Below the pieces are notes generated by a model. That model ran no database searches. It had not been told where the DNA came from and saw nothing but the letters and a program-made list of their open reading frames with translations. 64,000 nucleotides of DNA from Lachnospiraceae bacterium (GTDB taxonomy: Bacteria; Bacillota; Clostridia; Lachnospirales; Lachnospiraceae): contig JAJQBK010000029.1 in assembly GCA_021203305.1 (NCBI GenBank), positions 1 to 64,000 on the forward strand, given 5' to 3'. A program made the translations under genes and the position numbers. This document shows positions 18,579-25,450 of this stretch, in pieces; within the stretch, counting starts at the first letter, position 1; every line of letters begins with the position of its first letter.

Positions 18579-18613
18579 AAAAACTCTCAGGCGGATACTT
18601 TATGAGAATTTTT
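18579..18613 (+). terminator. Terminator after spoVB
   Basis: AAAAACTCTCA (18579-18589) pairs with TGAGAATTTTT (18603-18613), with one mismatch, and is followed by more T. Confidence 0.6.
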
Positions 18614-18626
18614 TTCTCTAAATAAT

Positions 18627-18655
18627 TTGCAAAAAATATACAAATATAATATGAT
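18627..18655 (+). promoter_or_regulatory. Sigma-A promoter of the DAHP synthase gene
   Basis: TTGCAA and TATGAT are separated by 17 bp. The leader to the start codon at 18832 is about 170 nt, long enough for regulation. It includes a dispersed repeat and the perfect palindrome CTGCTTTAAAGCAG at 18771-18784. Confidence 0.75.
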
Positions 18656-18682
18656 GATACAAGGAACCCAAGGTCAGAAATC

Positions 18683-18716
18683 GAATGCTTACACAGGGTA
18701 CGCCTTGTAGATGCGC
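18683..18716 (+). repeat. Dispersed repeat ('LTQGTP' element), copy 1
   Basis: This shares ATGCTTACACA(A/G)GGTACGCC and a TGCGC end with the opposite-strand sequence at 21386-21418. Both copies read LTQGTP..CA in one frame. Here it lies in the DAHP synthase leader, in frame with the gene and without a stop between. Confidence 0.6.
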
Positions 18717-18831
18717 GACGCGAAGCTGGTCCTTCATGGCATTCTCATTTATGACCTTGCCAGAGAACGCCTGCTTTAAAGCAGACAATTATGAGCAAAA
18801 TAAAGAATACACCAAAGGAGAATCAACTGCA

Positions 18832-19860
18832 ATGAGTTTCAAGTACGACAAGCTGCTCCCCACCCCTCAGGAAATCCTGGAGGCTTATCCTCTGCCGGCC
18901 TCACTGGCCAAAGTCAAGGCGGAGCGGGACGCCGAAATCCAGGCGGTAATCGAGGGAAAGAGCGATAAATTTCTGGTGATCATCGGGCCCTGCAGCGCGG
19001 ACAATGAGGACGCGGTCTGTGATTACATCACCCGGCTGGCCTCCATCAATGATAAGGTGAAGGAGCGGCTGATTCTGATTCCCAGAATTTATACCAATAA
19101 GCCCCGCACCAACGGCGACGGCTACAAGGGCCTGGCGAGCCAGCCCAACCCCACAAAGGTGGAGGATTTCGCGGCGGGCCTTCTGGCTGTGCGCCACATG
19201 CACACCCGCTGTATCCGAGAGACCGGCTTAAGCGCCGCGGATGAGATGCTCTATCCGGAGAACTGGCCCTACGTGGAGGACCTGCTCTCCTACGTGGCCA
19301 TCGGCGCCCGCTCCGTGGAGGACCAGCATCACCGTCTGGTCAGCAGCGGCTTCGACGTGGCCACCGGCATGAAAAATCCCACCAGCGGCGACATGACGGT
19401 CATGCTCAATTCCATCTACGCGGCCCAACAGAAGCACACCTTTACCTTCCGGGGCTATGAGGTTTCCACCGACGGCAATCCTCTCTCCCACGCGATCCTG
19501 CGCGGCTCCACCAGCAAGAACGGCAGAAATCTGCCCAATTACCACTATGAGGACCTGGTCAATCTGCTGAAGATGTACGGGGAGCGCGACCTGAAAAACC
19601 CGGCCTGCATCGTGGATACCAACCACTCCAACTCCAGCAAGCAGTTCAAACAGCAGATCCGCATCGCCAAGGAGGTGCTGCATTCCAGAAAGCTGGACAG
19701 CGACATCCGGCAGATGGTCAAGGGCCTGATGATTGAGAGCTATATCGAGGAGGGCTGCCAGAAAATCGGGGAGGGCGTGTACGGCAGATCCATCACCGAT
19801 CCCTGCCTTGGCTGGAAGGATTCAGAGGAGCTGATTTATCACATCGCGGAGACGGCGTAA
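18832..19860 (+). CDS. aroF: 3-deoxy-7-phosphoheptulonate (DAHP) synthase, AroF/G/H class
   Basis: This enzyme condenses phosphoenolpyruvate with erythrose-4-phosphate, the entry to aromatic amino-acid synthesis. The 342-residue frame from the ATG at 18832 has the class Ialpha signatures FLVIIGPCSADN, RIYTNKPRTNGDGYKG, GARSVEDQHHR, NPTSGDM, FRGYEV, RGSTSKNGRNLPNY and CIVDTNHSNSSKQ. AAAGGAG lies upstream of this start. The frame stays open for 49 more codons upstream through the dispersed repeat, giving a Phe/Trp/Tyr-containing stretch (RSWSFMAFSFM). I regard that as leader sequence. Feedback control by an aromatic amino acid is expected for the family, but the effector cannot be read here. 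Confidence 0.95.
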   Translation: MSFKYDKLLPTPQEILEAYPLPASLAKVKAERDAEIQAVIEGKSDKFLVIIGPCSADNEDAVCDYITRLASINDKVKERLILIPRIYTNKPRTNGDGYKGLASQPNPTKVEDFAAGLLAVRHMHTRCIRETGLSAADEMLYPENWPYVEDLLSYVAIGARSVEDQHHRLVSSGFDVATGMKNPTSGDMTVMLNSIYAAQQKHTFTFRGYEVSTDGNPLSHAILRGSTSKNGRNLPNYHYEDLVNLLKMYGERDLKNPACIVDTNHSNSSKQFKQQIRIAKEVLHSRKLDSDIRQMVKGLMIESYIEEGCQKIGEGVYGRSITDPCLGWKDSEELIYHIAETA

Positions 19861-19869
19861 GGCAGATAT

Positions 19870-19897
19870 GGGCATCTCCCCTGTGGCGGAGATGCCC
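19870..19897. terminator. Hairpin between convergent genes
   Basis: GGGCATCTCC and GGAGATGCCC form a perfect 10-bp stem with an 8-nt loop, between the aroF stop and the kinase stop. It lacks a T run, so I am only moderately sure it terminates. Confidence 0.5.
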
Positions 19898-19917
19898 TGA
19901 GACTTCCGGTCCGCTTC

Positions 19918-20769
19918 TCACGGTATAGTGAGACTCTTAAGCTGCCGGTCTGCTTCCCGCACATCCCGGATTCTTTTTTCCGCGTTCAGAGCGGTGCAGG
20001 CGTTAATCAGCGCCTGCCACCGCTTTTTATATGCGTCATTTTCCAGCGCATACTGTCCAAAATGCTCTCTGGGCTTCCCGCCCTCCAGCATCTCATGCAG
20101 CATCACTCCCAGTGCGAAAATATCCACGCCCACCCCCGCTCTTTCCAGGTGCCAGCACTCCGGCGCTGCGTACCCGGGCGTCCCGCGGAATCCGATGTTT
20201 CCCTGCTCCTCCCCCTGATACCAGGCATTCCCGTAATCCAGCAAATATACGCCGCCGTCCGGAGTCAGAATCACGTTTTCCGGTTTCAGGTCTCCGTAAA
20301 TAATCGGTTCCTCCCGGCGATGAAGCACGTCCAGAATTTTGCACAGCCTCCGGCCAATCCGCGCCGTCTCCCGCTCTGTTAAGCTGTGGCGCCCGTCCAG
20401 CCTTTCCCGCAGGGTTTCCCCGTCATAGAAGGGCATGGTATACCAGGGCATGACGCTGGAAATTTTATAATGATACAGAAAAGGAATCCCCTCCCCTCTC
20501 AGCTGCCGCAGAAAATGAATCTCCCGCCGCAGGGCCCAGGCTGATTTTTCATCCGCCGCCAGCTTTAACACCAGCTTCCACGATACACCCTCGCCGCATA
20601 AAAGCCAGGCTTCCGACATGGTTCCCTGGTGGAGCCTCTGCCCGGGATACCACCTTCCCGGAAGCCTCTCCATTATTTTTTTCAGAGAATTACCCGTCTC
20701 ATACTCCCTCCTCATCAGCATTTCTTCCATTTCTCGGTCATCATTGCCAGCGCGGACCTCATCCTTCAT
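19918..20769 (-). CDS. Serine/threonine protein kinase (soluble, single domain)
   Basis: The 283 residues are one protein-kinase domain with no membrane segment or PASTA repeats. Visible are a weak glycine loop (GQRLHQGTMSEAWLL), the VAIK-like lysine in WKLVLKLA, the catalytic loop IIYGDLKPENVI (YGD replacing HRD), the DFG-equivalent LLDYGNA, the activation segment GTPGYAAPEC and a C-lobe FALGVMLHEML. The altered HRD and DFG suggest unusual kinetics, but the catalytic Asp, Lys and Asn are kept. It directly follows an unknown gene with no gap and probably forms one transcript with it. The target is unknown. Confidence 0.85.
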   Translation of the reverse strand: MKDEVRAGNDDREMEEMLMRREYETGNSLKKIMERLPGRWYPGQRLHQGTMSEAWLLCGEGVSWKLVLKLAADEKSAWALRREIHFLRQLRGEGIPFLYHYKISSVMPWYTMPFYDGETLRERLDGRHSLTERETARIGRRLCKILDVLHRREEPIIYGDLKPENVILTPDGGVYLLDYGNAWYQGEEQGNIGFRGTPGYAAPECWHLERAGVGVDIFALGVMLHEMLEGGKPREHFGQYALENDAYKKRWQALINACTALNAEKRIRDVREADRQLKSLTIP

Positions 20770-21318
20770 CTATCTCGTCTCCCAGAGCATAAAATAGGCG
20801 TAATTCAGGCTGTCCTCCATGACACAGTCCATAATATTCTTCTGCCAGATATTTCCCAGAAGGGCCGTCGTGGATTCTCCGGAATCATCTTCGGTGGGAT
20901 TTTCCTTTTTCAGGGTTCTCTGCATATCTTCCAACTCCTCCGTTAAGGGAAGGGACGCTGCCTCCCCTTCCCTGTGGACACAGGCCCCCAGACACGGGCC
21001 GATCTGATATTCTCCCTCCTGCGCCTGTTTCCCGGCCCGGTACAGCCTTTTATCATAATACAGGTACAGCCGGCATTTCAAGCCGGAGCTTACGCGAAGC
21101 AGCTCCCTGTTTATCCGCGACTCCGGGCCCGGAATGACTGCCCCCAGCTCCTCTGTAAACCACTGCCTCAGCCTGTCCTGATATTGCCGTGCCTTCGCTC
21201 TCTCCGGCCAGACAGCCCACACCAGCACGTCCTGCCCCTGTATTTGCCCGGCCAGGCTCACCATATGGGAACCGGCGTCCACGCTCTCCTTATCTATGTA
21301 ACCCTCGGTATGATACAT
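20770..21318 (-). CDS. Unknown protein coupled to the kinase gene
   Basis: I do not recognise this 182-residue protein. The start at 21318 is supported by GGAG five bases before the ATG; an earlier in-frame start has none. It is soluble, with alternating strands and helices and an acidic C-terminal third (ENPTEDDSGES). Its stop codon directly abuts the kinase start. The pairing and general layout faintly recall a PP2C-type phosphatase partner (an N-terminal 'DAGSHMVSLAG', then strands), but the metal-binding aspartates are missing, so this is only a guess. Confidence 0.6.
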   Translation of the reverse strand: MYHTEGYIDKESVDAGSHMVSLAGQIQGQDVLVWAVWPERAKARQYQDRLRQWFTEELGAVIPGPESRINRELLRVSSGLKCRLYLYYDKRLYRAGKQAQEGEYQIGPCLGACVHREGEAASLPLTEELEDMQRTLKKENPTEDDSGESTTALLGNIWQKNIMDCVMEDSLNYAYFMLWETR

Positions 21319-21385
21319 TTCATCTCCTTCCAACACTGCTTCACAGGCTCATTGAAAAACAAATTCAATCTTTTACGTGCGCACC

Positions 21386-21451
21386 CGTAGGGCGTACCTT
21401 GTGTAAGCACGACGAGCTTGCTTGTATTTTCCGATGTCCGTGAATAGTAAC
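21386..21451 (-). repeat. Dispersed repeat ('LTQGTP' element), copy 2, ending in GTGAATAGTAAC
   Basis: On the minus strand this contains TGCTTACACAAGGTACGCCC and a TGCGCAC end, matching 18683-18716. The GTGAATAGTAAC at 21440-21451 also matches the outer arm of the palindromic element at 60554-60757. It is the kind of short interspersed repeat often mis-annotated as a gene. Confidence 0.6.
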
Positions 21452-21454
21452 AAT

Positions 21455-22057
21455 TTAAAACACACTCAGAAAATTTTTCAGCCAGGCCGGATGCACCGCG
21501 CTCTCCAGGTACAGGCCCGCCAGAAAAAGCGCGGCGGCAGCCAGAGCGAAGCCCGGTCTTTCCCGGATGGCCCGGCGCTTCTCGTACACGTCCGCGTCCC
21601 CGGCGGTCTGGCAGAACATAAGGCCGCACAGTATCGCCCCCAGATAAAAAAAGATATAGGGAATGTATAAAAACACCCAGAGCAGAACCCCCTTCAAATG
21701 ATACTGCTCCACGCAGGCCTGAAGCCAGATGCCCGCCTCCATCCCCATCAGGAATCCGCCCAGCTTCAGCCCCAGGCTCCCCACGCCGTACCACCACAGC
21801 AGCACGAAGGTTCCAAAGGCAAAAGCCCTTCTGGGCAGCAGATAGAAAAAATAGGCTTTCCCTTCAATCAGGCTGTCCCTCACCAGATACAGGCTGTCCA
21901 CATCCAGGAGAGAAATATCCTGCAAAAGCTTTTGTCTGCACAGAATAACCAGCATGCAGCCAAGCCCGAAGCCCGCTCCCATAATCACGCTGAAACGCCT
22001 TCCCTGCACAGAGGCGCGGCCAAACCGCCCGCCGCCGGAGTGTTGTGTAACCTTCAT
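21455..22057 (-). CDS. SpoIIM-like membrane protein
   Basis: The 200-residue protein has about five hydrophobic segments. The central pattern, FFYLLPRRAFAFGTFVLLWW, then SLGLKLGGFLMGMEAG and KGVLLWVFLYIPYIFFYLGA, resembles stage II sporulation protein M. SpoIIM is a membrane protein of the engulfment machinery with SpoIID and SpoIIP. The start is uncertain: 22057 gives MKVTQHSGGG with an AAAGGA somewhat far upstream, and starts at 22084 or 22183 are possible in frame. The neighbours are not sporulation genes, so the assignment rests on sequence pattern alone. Confidence 0.65.
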   Translation of the reverse strand: MKVTQHSGGGRFGRASVQGRRFSVIMGAGFGLGCMLVILCRQKLLQDISLLDVDSLYLVRDSLIEGKAYFFYLLPRRAFAFGTFVLLWWYGVGSLGLKLGGFLMGMEAGIWLQACVEQYHLKGVLLWVFLYIPYIFFYLGAILCGLMFCQTAGDADVYEKRRAIRERPGFALAAAALFLAGLYLESAVHPAWLKNFLSVF

Positions 22058-22220
22058 ATCCGGCCACCATCCTTTCCCGAACATTTTATGCGGCGAAAAA
22101 ACGGAATAGACCCCTCCCGGAGAGCTTTTATGACGGGACGGAAAGCTTTTCTGACAGATCGCACAGGCAAACAAATTCCCCACAGCCTTTTACCGTCCTC
22201 AAAACCGGTCCGGTAACGTA

Positions 22221-22255
22221 AAAAGAGGACTCCCGCCTTTCGGGAATCCTCTTTT
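22221..22255 (-). terminator. Terminator after tsf
   Basis: AAAAGAGGA.TCCCG pairs with CGGGA.TCCTCTTTT around a CCTTT loop, with T runs on both sides. It closes the rpsB-tsf transcript and could work in both directions. The remaining sequence 22256-22355 holds a GC-rich hairpin but no gene. Confidence 0.8.
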
Positions 22256-22355
22256 GTAGTAACCTCTTAAAATTTAATTTCTGAATTTTTTGCTTCCTTA
22301 CGCGTCAGGCCCCTGGTTTGTGGGCCCTGCTTTACGTGGGATATCAAACGAGCTC

Positions 22356-23291
22356 CTACAGCCCCGCCTGAGCCATCACTTCCGCGGCGAAATCATCCTT
22401 CTTCTTCTCAATGCCCTCGCCGGTCTCAAAGCGGACAAAGTGCTTCACGGAAAGCTTCGCGCCGTTGGCCTTGGCAACCTGGGCCAGATACTGGGAAACG
22501 GTCTGCTTGCCATCCTCCGCCTTTACATAAATCTGATCCAGCAGACAGATCTCCTTGAATTCCTTATTCAGGCGGCCGTTGATGGTGCCGTTAATCACCT
22601 TCTCCGGCTTGCCGGCAAACGCGGGATCGTTGGCAATCTGCTCCTTTAAGATCTCAATCTCGTGCTGTCTGTACTCCTCGGAAATCTCGGAGGCGGATAC
22701 ATACTTGGGACGAAGCGCCGCGATCTGCATGGCGATATTATTGAACGCCTCTCTCACCGCGTCGTTGACAACGTCCGCGGCCGCATCCACGATGACGCCG
22801 ATCCTGCCGCCGCCGTGCACATAGGTTGCCACAAAGCCTTCCTCAGCCACTACCTTCTCAAAACGGCGGATGGTCAGGTTCTCACCAATCACGGCCACCT
22901 TTTCCACCAGAGCGTCCTTCACGGTCACCTCCGGCTTCTCCATCCAGGGCTCCGCCAGGAAGGCATCCAGATCTTTGGAATCGCTCTTCACCGCCTGGGT
23001 CGCCACGCTCTTCACATAAGCCTGGAAATCCGCGTTCTTTGCCACGAAATCCGTCTCGGAGTTGACCTCCACCACAGCGGCGGTCTGATCATCCGCCTTA
23101 ACGATGGCGCACAGGCCCTCGGCTGCGATGCGGCTGGCCTTCTTCTCCGCCTTCGCCTGTCCGTTCTTTCTCAGAAAATCCACAGCGGCCTCCATGTCGC
23201 CGCCGCACTCGGTCAAAGCTTTCTTGCAGTCCATCATGCCTGCGCCGGTCATCTCGCGCAGTTCCTTTACCATTGCTGCTGTAATAGCCAT
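22356..23291 (-). CDS. tsf: Elongation factor Ts
   Basis: EF-Ts is the guanine-nucleotide exchange factor that recycles EF-Tu. The 311-residue protein opens with the family signature VKELREMTGAGMMDCKKAL and has the second signature SETDFVAKNADF, then the core exchange domain and a coiled-coil region (EEYRQHEIEILKEQIAND). AAGGAG precedes the ATG. It lies 21 bp behind rpsB, the usual bacterial pairing, and ends at a strong terminator. Confidence 0.98.
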   Translation of the reverse strand: MAITAAMVKELREMTGAGMMDCKKALTECGGDMEAAVDFLRKNGQAKAEKKASRIAAEGLCAIVKADDQTAAVVEVNSETDFVAKNADFQAYVKSVATQAVKSDSKDLDAFLAEPWMEKPEVTVKDALVEKVAVIGENLTIRRFEKVVAEEGFVATYVHGGGRIGVIVDAAADVVNDAVREAFNNIAMQIAALRPKYVSASEISEEYRQHEIEILKEQIANDPAFAGKPEKVINGTINGRLNKEFKEICLLDQIYVKAEDGKQTVSQYLAQVAKANGAKLSVKHFVRFETGEGIEKKKDDFAAEVMAQAGL

Positions 23292-23312
23292 ATTCTCAGT
23301 CTCCTTATTCCT

Positions 23313-24077
23313 CTATTCCTCTGCGGCCGCCACTTCCTCAATATCGGAAGCCTCGCCCTGAGCCGCTGCCATGGACTCCTCCACATCGGCGGTCTCGCCC
23401 TGGTTTGCCTCGATGACAGCGTCCGCCATCTTGGAAACAATCAGCTTAACCGCGCGGATCGCGTCGTCGTTGCCGGGGATGATATAATTCAGCTCCTCGG
23501 GATCGCAGTTGGTATCGCCGATGCCAAACAGGGTGATGCCCAGCTTGTGGGCTTCCTGTACGCAGATGCGCTCCTTCTTGGGATCAACCACAAAGATCGC
23601 GTCCGGAACTCTGTCCATATCCTTGATGCCGCCCAGATTCTTCTCCAGCTTCTCCCATTCCTTTCTCAGAGCCACAACCTCTTTCTTGGGAAGGACGTCA
23701 AAGGTGCCGTCCACGGCCATATTCTCAATCTCTCTGAGTCTGGCGACACGGCTTCTGATGGTCCTGAAATTGGTCAGTGTACCGCCCAGCCATCTCTGAT
23801 TCACATAATACATGCCGCAGCGCTCCGCCTCGGTCTTGACTGCGTCCTGGGCCTGCTTCTTGGTGCCCACAAACAGGATGGTGCCGCCGTTGGATACGAT
23901 ATCCACCACGGCCTTGTAAGCCTCGTCCACCTTCACCACCGACTTCTGCAGATCGATGATATGGATGCCGTTTCTCTCGGTGAAGATATAGGGAGCCATC
24001 TTGGGGTTCCATCTTCTGGTCTGGTGGCCGAAGTGTACGCCGGCCTCCAAAAGCTGCTTCATTGAAATAACGCTCAT
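23313..24077 (-). CDS. rpsB: 30S ribosomal protein S2
   Basis: S2 is a late-assembling protein of the small ribosomal subunit. Signatures include [41 protein letters not shown] and [14 protein letters not shown] chose the ATG at 24077, which has GGAGG; the frame's earlier ATG four codons upstream overlaps that site. The tail is extended with an acidic, Ala-rich stretch ([18 protein letters not shown]), common in Lachnospiraceae. The 265-bp upstream region contains a GC-rich hairpin that could be a regulatory leader. It is cotranscribed with tsf. Confidence 0.98.
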   Translation of the reverse strand: MSVISMKQLLEAGVHFGHQTRRWNPKMAPYIFTERNGIHIIDLQKSVVKVDEAYKAVVDIVSNGGTILFVGTKKQAQDAVKTEAERCGMYYVNQRWLGGTLTNFRTIRSRVARLREIENMAVDGTFDVLPKKEVVALRKEWEKLEKNLGGIKDMDRVPDAIFVVDPKKERICVQEAHKLGITLFGIGDTNCDPEELNYIIPGNDDAIRAVKLIVSKMADAVIEANQGETADVEESMAAAQGEASDIEEVAAAEE

Positions 24078-24117
24078 AATTTCCTCCATTCGGTTTTTCT
24101 TTCGCCTGCTGTTTCGG

Positions 24118-24137
24118 CCCCGCGCGTTATTGCGGGG
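24118..24137 (-). promoter_or_regulatory. Hairpin in the rpsB leader
   Basis: CCCCGC and GCGGGG are complementary arms with an 8-nt loop, about 40 nt before the S2 start codon. No T run follows. It may be part of an autoregulatory leader, but it does not match any riboswitch I know. Apart from this and the codY terminator I see nothing in 24078-24342. Confidence 0.35.
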
Positions 24138-24276
24138 TTATCTCGGCTGACACTCCTTCCAATTCATCAGACGCCCGGGGCAGAGCCTGGACAGGTCATC
24201 TCACGCTAAATTTTCCGGAGACCGGCAGCCAATCGGCAGACGTGTTTTTTAGTCAACATTTAATTTTTAACACAAA

Positions 24277-24301
24277 AACACCCTATTGGCAATAGGGTGT
24301 T
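24277..24301 (-). terminator. Terminator after codY
   Basis: AACACCCTATT and AATAGGGTGTT form a perfect 11-bp stem with a GGC loop, followed on the minus strand by TTTTTGTG. Confidence 0.85.
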
Positions 24302-24342
24302 TCGATATTTTTGATTTATTTGGAAAAAAATTGGAAAAAAAG

Positions 24343-25128
24343 CTATTTTTTTAAATTTTTCTTCAATTCGGCCACCTCTGAGTAAACCACATCATTTAAG
24401 ACCTTGATGTAGGTGCCCTTCATGCCGGAGGAGCGGGATTCGATGATGCCCGCGGACTCAAACTTGCGCAGGGCGTTGACGATCACGGAGCGGGTGATGC
24501 CCACCCGGTCGGCGATCTTGGAAGCCACCAGAATTCCCTCTGTGCCGTCCAGCTCGTCAAAGATGTGGACTATGGCCTCCATCTCCGAGAAGGACAGAGT
24601 GTTGATGGCGGATTTGACCACGTTGACCTTGCGCACCTCCTCGGCGTTCTCCTCATTGACCGCCCGCAGCATTTCCAGCCCCACCACCGTGGAACCGTAC
24701 TCGCACAGGATAATGTCGTCGATACCGTACTGCTCCTCGTTGCGGTAAACGAAAAGGGTGCCCAGCCGCTCCCCCGCAATCTCGATGGGGGAAATGACCG
24801 CCTGAAAATGACGGATATCATCGCTCTCAAAGCCCAGCGTCAGAAGATTCACATTCTCCTTGGTGGAGAGAACCCCCAGAAGCCTCTCATTGAGCAGGCC
24901 GTCAATAAAGCCGCCCACTCCCACATCAATGAGCTCGTGGATGCAATCCACCTCGTCCGAGTAGCTTAATCCCAGCACCTTGCCCTTCTTGCTGATGACA
25001 AGCACATTGGAAAAAAGAATTTCCTTCATCACCTGGCAGATATCGGTGAAAACTACCTTGCTGGAATTATTATTGTGAAGCAATTTCCCGATCTTCCTGG
25101 TTTTGTCCAAAAGCTGTACGCTTCCCAT
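24343..25128 (-). CDS. codY: GTP- and branched-chain-amino-acid-sensing transcriptional repressor CodY
   Basis: CodY is the global nutrient regulator of low-GC Gram-positives. The 261 residues carry the family start LLDKTRKIGKLLHN, a GAF-type ligand-binding domain to about residue 160, and a C-terminal winged helix with ASKIADRVGITRSVIVNALR as recognition region and SSGMKGTYIKV after it. GGAGG lies before the ATG. The position between topA and rpsB is typical for the family. Its own promoter has a CodY-box-like sequence immediately upstream, which suggests autoregulation. Confidence 0.97.
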   Translation of the reverse strand: MGSVQLLDKTRKIGKLLHNNNSSKVVFTDICQVMKEILFSNVLVISKKGKVLGLSYSDEVDCIHELIDVGVGGFIDGLLNERLLGVLSTKENVNLLTLGFESDDIRHFQAVISPIEIAGERLGTLFVYRNEEQYGIDDIILCEYGSTVVGLEMLRAVNEENAEEVRKVNVVKSAINTLSFSEMEAIVHIFDELDGTEGILVASKIADRVGITRSVIVNALRKFESAGIIESRSSGMKGTYIKVLNDVVYSEVAELKKNLKK

Positions 25129-25271
25129 AGTATCCTCCGCTGAATCCGACCGGGGTTGGAACCGTCACGAAATTCTGTACCCATCCCATACTGGCGAATA
25201 CGCGAATCACAGCCTCTGAAAGCCCCGCCGCAGCCCGTCTCCCGGTCTTTTGTTCCGTAATTATAGGACGA

Positions 25272-25318
25272 GTATAGCACGACAATTGGATAAAATCAAT
25301 CAAATTTTCGGAATATTT
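25272..25318 (-). promoter_or_regulatory. codY promoter with adjacent CodY-box-like site
   Basis: On the minus strand TTGATT (25300-25295) and TATACT (25277-25272) have a 17-bp spacer. Just upstream, 25304-25318 reads AATTTTCGGAATATT, 13 of 15 matches to the CodY consensus AATTTTCWGAAAATT. The rest of 25129-25450 holds only a weak CTGTC/GACAG hairpin after topA. Confidence 0.65.
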
Positions 25319-25450
25319 TAAATTTTATGAATTTTTTGGTCTTTCAGCCTCAATTCAGACAACTTCACAGCTTCCCGGAGACATTTCCATCGGTTTCAGA
25401 CAGAAGAAACGCCCCGTTTTTCCGGCTCTGTCGATAACTGACAGGGCTTT

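Noticed and set aside
21294..21797. 167-codon minus-strand frame containing LTQGTP
   Set aside because: It overlaps the SpoIIM-like gene in another frame and crosses the dispersed repeat. It is a typical false gene of this repeat family.
22662..24065. 467-codon plus-strand open frame
   Set aside because: It lies antisense over rpsB and tsf, whose family signatures are unmistakable, and its own sequence is a His/Leu-rich mirror with no recognisable domain.
24078..24342. Known ribosomal leader motif before rpsB
   Set aside because: Only one simple hairpin is visible and it does not match a leader family I can recognise, so it is listed just as a structure.
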